This document shows positions 6,670 to 10,914 of a stretch of DNA of 10,914 bases, one piece after another; position 1 is the first letter of the stretch; the number at the start of each line of letters is the position of its first letter. The position numbers and the translations under genes were made by a program. The notes beneath the pieces were generated by a model. It ran no database searches, was not told where the DNA came from, and was given only the letters and a program-made list of their open reading frames with translations. Location: the NCBI GenBank assembly GCA_030606095.1, contig JAUWHC010000048.1, positions 1 to 10,914 on the forward strand. The letters are read 5' to 3'. The stretch is from Promethearchaeota archaeon. GTDB lineage: Archaea; Asgardarchaeota; Lokiarchaeia; Sigyniarchaeales; SOKP01.

Positions 6670-7401
6670 TTAATCGGTTTTAATAATTTTAAAATCTCGG
6701 TTATTTCTTTTATTTCTTTTTTGTAAAGTTAATTTTAAATTATTTTTTAGAAACTTATACATCTCCGTTTCAATTAAATTAAAGATTTTAAAGTATTCGT
6801 GCGCTAATACTAAGTCTTGCTTAATATCGATATCAAAACCCGCCCGAAAAGAATCGTAAATCGCAAATTTCAAGTTTCTTTTTTGAGCGTCTTTTAGTAA
6901 CGCGACAAAAGAAGGAACATTCGGATCCGAAAAATGCGTAGGCAAAATATCGGGAGGATTTCTTCCAAAAATAGAAATACCGGCCGAATGAATAGCAGGA
7001 CATACGACCAGTTGGTTTTTTTTCATTAAATTACTTATTTCAATAAAATTTCTTTCTGATATTAAAATAACATCTAAAAACGTAAAAATCGTTTCTTTAG
7101 CGTTAAATTCTTCAATGGCTATGCTATTTAAATCTCTAATAACTTCATCAAACGATTTTCTTGGTACTGTGAGGTCCTCCTTTATCCCAACTAAGCCATA
7201 TTCTTCTGCTAAGTCTAAAATTTCACGACTATTACAATAAACTACTTTTTGGTCAAAGCAATCAACGTTAACTACTTTATTTGCTAAGTCTTTAAACATA
7301 GCAATAGTCAAATCTTTGAGTAATTCTTTTGTAAAACAATCTCTAAGACGAGATTTAGTTCTTGATAAAGGGGCAATAGGGATTAAAAGAATACTCTTCA
7401 T
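6670..7401 (-). CDS. cofC: CofC-like 2-phospho-L-lactate (or phosphoenolpyruvate) guanylyltransferase
   Basis: Nucleotidyltransferase that activates 2-phospholactate or PEP with GTP for coenzyme F420 synthesis, before CofD. The 243-aa protein has the family's N-terminal nucleotide loop IPIAPLSRTKSRL (7-19), then LTIAMFKDL, a metal-binding candidate D110 in TFLDVILI, GRNPPDILPTHF (146-157), and the C-terminal FDIDIKQDL (189-197), equivalent to the family's DIDTPEDL. The central motif lacks the usual P-x-D-L-P proline context, and the last 35 residues are a basic tail beyond the usual end, so substrate preference may differ. It is preceded by the GTPase gene on the same strand with a 64-bp gap containing a TATA-like run, and may have its own nearly leaderless promoter. 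F420 use fits the Hdr-type redox genes in this window. Family is likely, exact substrate unknown. Confidence 0.78.
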   Translation of the reverse strand: MKSILLIPIAPLSRTKSRLRDCFTKELLKDLTIAMFKDLANKVVNVDCFDQKVVYCNSREILDLAEEYGLVGIKEDLTVPRKSFDEVIRDLNSIAIEEFNAKETIFTFLDVILISERNFIEISNLMKKNQLVVCPAIHSAGISIFGRNPPDILPTHFSDPNVPSFVALLKDAQKRNLKFAIYDSFRAGFDIDIKQDLVLAHEYFKIFNLIETEMYKFLKNNLKLTLQKRNKRNNRDFKIIKTD

Positions 7402-7420
7402 TATGAAATTTAGGTATAGT

Positions 7421-7431
7421 TAAAATATAAA
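7421..7431 (-). promoter_or_regulatory. TATA-like element for cofC
   Basis: The minus strand reads TTTATATTTTA ending about 20 nt before the cofC ATG, with no Shine-Dalgarno sequence between. This suits a leaderless transcript. The AT-rich background makes it a weak call. Confidence 0.35.
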
Positions 7432-7465
7432 ATATATCAAAATTAAGATTAAGATTATTAAGTTA

Positions 7466-8023
7466 CTATTTTAAATTATTTAATATTTGAATGGATAAAC
7501 TTTCAAATGCCACATCCACATTTTCATTAAGTTTAGCGGAAGTTTCGAAATATTCTACACCAAGCTTGTTTACCCTTTCATCGATAAAAGACTGGTCAAT
7601 TTTCCTTTCAAGGTCTATTTTGTTTCCAACTATTATGTATGGAACATCACCGCTTAATTCTTTCAATTTAGAGAGCCAGAAGTTTATACCCTCGAATGAT
7701 AATAATTCATTTAAATTGAAAACAATCATAGCCCCGACCGCTTGAACAAAATAGTATTCATTGCTAAAAAGCTTATCAGCTTGACCTCCAATATCCCAGA
7801 AATAGAGTTTAAAGCCTTTTTCTTTAATATCCTTCTTTAATTCAAGGTTTTTTAATTTTAATTTATCAATTACTTTGCTCAAATCAATCTCTTTAATTAA
7901 AAAATTTGCACCTAGAGTTGGAACTGATTCTTCGCTAAATTTACCATCTACATATCGAGCTAGTAGGCTAGACTTGCCAACAGATGGGTCTCCACACAAA
8001 ATAACTTTCCCGCGATAAGACAT
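7466..8023 (-). CDS. Ras/Rab-like small GTPase
   Basis: Single-domain GTP-binding switch of the Ras superfamily, 185 aa. All motifs are present: G1 P-loop GDPSVGKSS (11-19), switch I Thr36 in PTLGANF, G3 WDIGGQ (76-81, with the catalytic-type Gln81), G4 NKID (134-137) and G5 TSAK (161-164). Between switch I and G3 there is an insertion of about 20 residues rich in lysine (about 50-70), longer than in Rab or Ras. No C-terminal cysteine is present, so there is no prenylation site and membrane attachment would need another route. Upstream are AGGGGT eight nt before the ATG and a TATA-like TTTAAATT at 8075-8082. The next gene downstream is cofC. Asgard archaea carry many such GTPases; the effector of this one cannot be read from the window. 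Confidence 0.92.
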   Translation of the reverse strand: MSYRGKVILCGDPSVGKSSLLARYVDGKFSEESVPTLGANFLIKEIDLSKVIDKLKLKNLELKKDIKEKGFKLYFWDIGGQADKLFSNEYYFVQAVGAMIVFNLNELLSFEGINFWLSKLKELSGDVPYIIVGNKIDLERKIDQSFIDERVNKLGVEYFETSAKLNENVDVAFESLSIQILNNLK

Positions 8024-8074
8024 GCTTTTTTACCCCTATGATTTTAAATCGTATATGATTAACAATCACATTAA

Positions 8075-8082
8075 AATTTAAA
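8075..8082 (-). promoter_or_regulatory. TATA-like element for the GTPase gene
   Basis: The minus strand reads TTTAAATT about 52 nt before the ATG, giving a predicted leader of roughly 25 nt that includes the AGGGGT ribosome-site candidate (8032-8037). The gap 8024-8160 holds nothing else that I can identify. Confidence 0.35.
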
Positions 8083-8160
8083 CTTATTTTTATTTCAGTT
8101 TGTCCTTTTTATTCGTAATTTTGAACTATTATTTTTATTAATAAATTTGACTAAAATTAT

Positions 8161-9015
8161 TTACATTTGGTTTGGAGGTTTTGAGGGAGTTAGCTTAATT
8201 TCTTTCGTTTCGGAACTAATAAAATGTTTGAAGAGGTGTTCATAACCAATAATTTGGCTTATTTTACCGTTTTCTAGCCATAATCCGGATGTATATTCTG
8301 GAGCTTCTTTAACTTGATCAAGGGTCGTTAGGAGGAACCCATAATCTGCGATTAACAATCCGAACGGAATGACGTTATCGCCTTCAATTGAATGTATTTT
8401 AACAGAAATTTTTAATAGTTTTTTAATATCTTCTTTTAAATCCTCAAAATACTTCAAGGCAATTACAATTTCCATATCGGTTGAAAATTTTTTGTTCCAT
8501 AATTCCTTTAAAATCCATTCAAATCCTCCTAATTCTCCCATCAGTAAATCTGGCGTTATTATAAAATAAATCCGGTTTTCTGACGAGCTAATTATTTCCT
8601 TAATTTTTGTTCTAATTTTTTCTCGAGAATTTATTGCCCATACCCTGGGTTCTGATTCTTCTTTATCGATTTCCAATTCAGTTATGGCTTTTTCTAGCGT
8701 TAATGTATCTTCGATTTTCTTTTTGTATCCTTCTCTAATAGTTTTAAATATTTTTTCAATAGGAATAACTTGGTAATCTGCGCCCCTCTTTACCGGTTCT
8801 TTTTGGATAAAACCTTTTTCAATTAACCGGTTAAGACTATCGTATACTCTAGCACGATCGACTCCAGAGAATTTTGCTATATCTGCGGGACTTAAAATTT
8901 TATATTTGGCAAGAGTTAGTAAAACTTTGGAATCGTTTTTAGTAAATCCTAACGATTGTAGAGAGAGTTCAATTTCAGATTCTTCAAGCTTTATAATATC
9001 ACGACTGGTCGGCAA
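8161..9015 (-). CDS. TrmB-family transcriptional regulator
   Basis: DNA-binding regulator with an N-terminal winged helix and a C-terminal TrmB-type sensor domain, 284 aa. The winged helix covers about residues 15-90: SLGFTKNDSKVLLTLAKYK, then SPADIAKFSGVDRARVYDSLNRL as the helix-turn-helix, KGFIQ and a wing up to DYQVIP. A helical linker (92-118) leads into SREKIRTKIKEIISSSENRIYFI (130-152), the start of the family's C-terminal domain, which in relatives senses sugars or other small molecules. No in-frame ATG exists between the upstream stop and the domain, so I accept TTG at 9013-9015. It stands alone, facing away from the histone across 547 bp of AT-rich DNA. Its targets are unknown; self-regulation would be usual but no clear operator was seen. 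Confidence 0.85.
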   Translation of the reverse strand: MPTSRDIIKLEESEIELSLQSLGFTKNDSKVLLTLAKYKILSPADIAKFSGVDRARVYDSLNRLIEKGFIQKEPVKRGADYQVIPIEKIFKTIREGYKKKIEDTLTLEKAITELEIDKEESEPRVWAINSREKIRTKIKEIISSSENRIYFIITPDLLMGELGGFEWILKELWNKKFSTDMEIVIALKYFEDLKEDIKKLLKISVKIHSIEGDNVIPFGLLIADYGFLLTTLDQVKEAPEYTSGLWLENGKISQIIGYEHLFKHFISSETKEIKLTPSKPPNQM

Positions 9016-9115
9016 GATTGGAATATTCTTTTTTAATTCGTATTAAATATCTAATTTTAGAACTATTATTTAATTTTATTTTTAATTTTTCAAAAAAAAT
9101 AATAAAATTGATACT

Positions 9116-9125
9116 TTTATAAATA
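9116..9125 (+). promoter_or_regulatory. TATA box ahead of a decayed small ORF
   Basis: TTTATAAATA is a good archaeal TATA box. Initiation about 25 nt later would fall almost on the ATG at 9154, the pattern of a leaderless gene, although the frame behind it is broken. Confidence 0.4.
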
Positions 9126-9153
9126 CTTCTAATTTTGCTAAATATTTGATGAC

Positions 9154-9315
9154 ATGCATAAAAAGGTACTTTATGCTAAAAATCCTATTGTTTAAAACTC
9201 AAATGTTAATTTAATAAAAAATGAAGATTTCGAATAAATACATGATGTTAAATCTTTAATCAAAAAAGAAGATTTCGAACTTTTGCATGAAATCCTTTTT
9301 AAAACCACATTCTAG
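9154..9315 (+). pseudogene. Decayed small ORF with an internal repeat
   Basis: From ATG 9154 one frame reads protein-like sequence up to TAG at 9313-9315, broken by TAA at 9193-9195 and 9235-9237. It contains two similar units, LIKNEDFE and LIKKEDFE, 54 bases apart in the same frame, each followed by a short stretch with His (IHD, LLHE). At DNA level the shared core is GAAGATTTCGAA. The repeat keeping its frame and the TATA box upstream suggest a former small gene or a fragment of a longer repeat protein. It could also be chance in AT-rich DNA or a short leader peptide of 13 codons. Function is not recognisable. Confidence 0.35.
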
Positions 9316-9474
9316 TGAAAATAAACAATCAAAAAAAATTTATTCCCTATTTAATAAATTTTAAAAATTTATTTTAATAATGGTATTTTGTCGGACAAAT
9401 AATCTTTAGTACATTTTAGATACGTAATAACTAATTAACAAAATTTCCATAAAGTATTATTCCGAACCATAATA

Positions 9475-9482
9475 TTTATATA
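9475..9482 (+). promoter_or_regulatory. TATA box for the histone gene
   Basis: TTTATATA, preceded by the less AT-rich CCGAACC, would direct a start near 9507 and a leader of about 55 nt. Confidence 0.5.
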
Positions 9483-9549
9483 ATAGAAAATCGTAGTTAT
9501 TATTAATTATAAATTTAAATTAAAACAGTTTAATTCAAAAAAAATTTGT

Positions 9550-9555
9550 GGAGGA
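9550..9555 (+). promoter_or_regulatory. Strong ribosome binding site of the histone gene
   Basis: GGAGGA lies 7 nt before the ATG and is the best Shine-Dalgarno match in the window; most other genes here lack one. This fits high expression of a histone. Confidence 0.75.
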
Positions 9556-9562
9556 ATAAATC

Positions 9563-9796
9563 ATGGCAAAAAAAGCCCCAGCAAAGAAGAAAGGCGATAG
9601 TTATATTGCAAAAGCACCAATTCGGCGATTGATGAAAAAAGAAGGTGCTGATTTAGTTGCTGCTGATGCTCTAGATAAACTTATCGGTTTTCTCGAAAAA
9701 ACAGCCGCAGACGCAACCAAAGAAGCTATTAAGATTACGAAAGCTGATAAACGAAAGAGAGTTACTGCTGCTGATATTCGAAAAGCTACAAGATAA
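9563..9796 (+). CDS. Archaeal histone with a lysine-rich N-terminal tail
   Basis: Histone-fold protein, 77 aa, that dimerises and wraps or compacts DNA. The fold runs from about residue 15: APIRRLMKKEGADLV as helix 1 and loop, the long helix 2 around AADALDKLIGFLEKTAADATKEAIKI, and the C-terminal RKRVTAADIRKATR with the conserved R-V-T-x-x-D-I loop and helix. It is longer than the usual 66-70 aa because of a 14-residue basic tail, AKKAPAKKKGDSY, that resembles the acetylatable tails of eukaryotic core histones and of some Asgard histones. It is monocistronic: its own TATA box, strong GGAGGA, and a T-rich run after the stop. Whether the tail is modified cannot be seen from sequence. Confidence 0.95.
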   Translation: MAKKAPAKKKGDSYIAKAPIRRLMKKEGADLVAADALDKLIGFLEKTAADATKEAIKITKADKRKRVTAADIRKATR

Positions 9797-9820
9797 GTAA
9801 TTCAGCTATTAATAATTTAG

Positions 9821-9847
9821 TTTTTATCTTTTTTTTACTTTTTTTCT
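9821..9847 (+). terminator. T-rich terminator after the histone
   Basis: About 25 bp past the stop comes TTTTTATC followed by runs of 8 and 7 T. Oligo-U stretches like this end archaeal transcription without needing a hairpin. Confidence 0.5.
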
Positions 9848-9930
9848 CACTATATTCTACTTGTTATATTATCTTTTCAAGATTATTCTTTTGAAAAATA
9901 CGGAAATACGCTTGGTTCTCCATGTCAGTA

Positions 9931-9962
9931 GTCTTTTCCTTTTTTCTAGTTGAGTAAAAGAC
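9931..9962. repeat. 7-bp inverted repeat past the methyltransferase gene
   Basis: GTCTTTT (9931-9937) pairs with AAAAGAC (9956-9962) around an 18-base loop. It lies about 56 bp downstream of the minus-strand methyltransferase stop, between two convergent genes, so it may help end that transcript. The rest of 9848-10017 shows nothing identifiable. Confidence 0.3.
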
Positions 9963-10017
9963 AATAATCTTTATTTTTGACTTCTTAAAAATTATAAAAA
10001 AAGGTCTTAGCTATCTA

Positions 10018-10914
10018 TTAATATGAGTTGGTTATCAATAATTCCTTTATCTTTCCTCTTTTACTTCCATCACTATTTATAGCTCTTTTAGCGTAAAGGA
10101 CGTTTATTTGATATTCTTTATATAAATCTAAAATAAAATCAGAATAAGAATTACTCAACATTACTTTACAACCCCGTTCATCTAATTTTTTATATACATT
10201 GAAAAGCTTGATTTGGGCTTCTTTACTAAAATTACTCTTAGTATAACTGGTAAAATTAGCAGAACGCGATATTGGAACATAAGGTGGATCAAAATAAATG
10301 AAATCATCTTTCTCCGCAAAATCTAAACATTTTTCAAATGAGTCATTTATTAATAAAACGTTTTTTAGAGCTTTGTGGATAGCAACTAAATTTTCTTCAT
10401 CACAGAATTTAGGGTTCCTATACGTTCCAAAAGGTACATTAAACTGTCCTTTGCTGTTTACTCTATATAATCCATTAAAGCAACAGCGATTCAAATATAT
10501 AGTTCTTGAAGCCTTGTTAACGTTTGATACTTTATTATATTCTTCTGGATTTCGATCCTTACTCCGCATTTCGTAATAATAATCTTTTTCATTTTTGTGG
10601 TTTTTAAGGGTTTTAATGAGCTCAGAAACGTTATTTTTTATTACATTATAGGTATTAATTAATTCTTTATTTACATCAATTAATATTGCTGTTTTGGGTA
10701 ATAAATAAAAGAAGACAGCTCCACCGCCCAAAAAAGGTTCAATATATTTATTAAATTCTTTAGGAAAATAATTGTCCATTTGTAGAATTAATTGTCTTTT
10801 ACCGCCTACCCATTTCAAAAAAGGTTTAGGTACATCTACGATAGATTTCTTCCTTCTATTTTGCTCTTTTTTAATATCAAGATATTGAATTTTTTCATCA
10901 TCTTTTCCTAAAAA
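10018..10914 (-). CDS. D12-class DNA adenine N6-methyltransferase (Dam/DpnM type), 5' end beyond the window
   Basis: Transfers a methyl group from SAM to the N6 of adenine in a specific DNA sequence. The visible 298 residues show the class order: PKPFLKWVGGKRQ (SAM-binding motif X, KWVGGK at visible residues 34-39), PFLGGGAVFF (motif I), LNRCCFNGLYRVNSKGQFNVPFG in the middle, IYFDPPY (catalytic motif IV, DPPY at 209-212), and KVMLSNSYSDF towards the end. A TTG at 10816-10818 could be taken as a start, but it would cut off the conserved KPF just before KW. The same frame stays open to the right edge, so the gene begins outside and carries at least 30 extra N-terminal residues, many charged (KKEQNRRKK). 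No restriction enzyme is visible, so it may be an orphan methylase or half of a restriction-modification pair to the right. Confidence 0.92.
   Translation of the reverse strand, partial: FLGKDDEKIQYLDIKKEQNRRKKSIVDVPKPFLKWVGGKRQLILQMDNYFPKEFNKYIEPFLGGGAVFFYLLPKTAILIDVNKELINTYNVIKNNVSELIKTLKNHKNEKDYYYEMRSKDRNPEEYNKVSNVNKASRTIYLNRCCFNGLYRVNSKGQFNVPFGTYRNPKFCDEENLVAIHKALKNVLLINDSFEKCLDFAEKDDFIYFDPPYVPISRSANFTSYTKSNFSKEAQIKLFNVYKKLDERGCKVMLSNSYSDFILDLYKEYQINVLYAKRAINSDGSKRGKIKELLITNSY

Larger units (their letters stand above)
9316..9562. other. AT-rich spacer upstream of the histone
   Basis: No gene seen. It contains a perfect 10-bp AT-only inverted repeat, AAAATTTATT (9335-9344) with AATAAATTTT (9353-9362), around an 8-base loop, which is not very surprising at this base composition, and then the histone promoter. 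Confidence 0.4.

Noticed and set aside
9154..9315. The GAAGATTTCGAA direct repeat as a CRISPR or iteron array
   Set aside because: Only two imperfect copies, and the similarity follows codon frame, so a protein repeat relic explains it better.
9335..9362. AT-only inverted repeat as a functional terminator or origin element
   Set aside because: A/T-only palindromes arise easily at this composition; no T run or clustered repeats support a function.

Overview
This AT-rich window looks like chromosomal DNA from an Asgard archaeon, most likely Lokiarchaeia-like. This is an inference from gene content. It has an archaeal histone with a lysine-rich N-terminal tail, a eukaryote-like Ras-superfamily GTPase, a TrmB-type regulator, an F420-biosynthesis gene (cofC), heterodisulfide reductase/hydrogenase-linked electron-transfer genes, and TATA boxes instead of bacterial -35/-10 promoters. 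No tRNA, rRNA, CRISPR array or insertion sequence was seen.

The main result is the minus-strand operon at 1063-3513. Read naively it is four broken pieces. Read with UGA as selenocysteine it is two complete adjacent genes: hdrA (666 aa, Sec at 19 and 203) and mvhD/vhuD (142 aa, Sec at 18 and 69). Each of the four in-frame UGA codons sits where cysteine is conserved in the family, and protein similarity continues across it. Only 21 nt separate the two genes. The first untranslated stretch after all four UGAs is the 3' UTR just past mvhD, where overlapping hairpins form a SECIS candidate.

Layout: 1-813 (minus) is the N-terminal part of an M3-family oligoendopeptidase with one in-frame TAA; the rest lies beyond the left edge. 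814-1062 holds the hdrA-mvhD 3' UTR and a perfect 10-bp inverted repeat. 3514-4100 is a divergent promoter region with a palindrome and one doubtful 67-aa ORF. 4101-6642 (plus) is serS followed 25 bp later by a long coiled-coil protein of unknown function. 6670-8023 (minus) is cofC preceded by a small GTPase. 8161-9015 (minus) is a TrmB-like regulator. 9016-9562 is a long AT-rich spacer with a decayed small ORF behind an intact-looking promoter, then the histone promoter. 9563-9796 (plus) is the histone. 10018 to the right edge (minus) is a D12-class DNA adenine methyltransferase that is open at its 5' end.

HdrA with MvhD implies flavin-based electron bifurcation or confurcation linking hydrogenase or F420-dependent electron flow to ferredoxin and disulfides. 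CofC makes an F420 precursor, so both point to an H2/F420/ferredoxin-type anaerobic metabolism. The other genes (translation, chromatin, GTPase, regulator, methylase) show no evident functional link to it.
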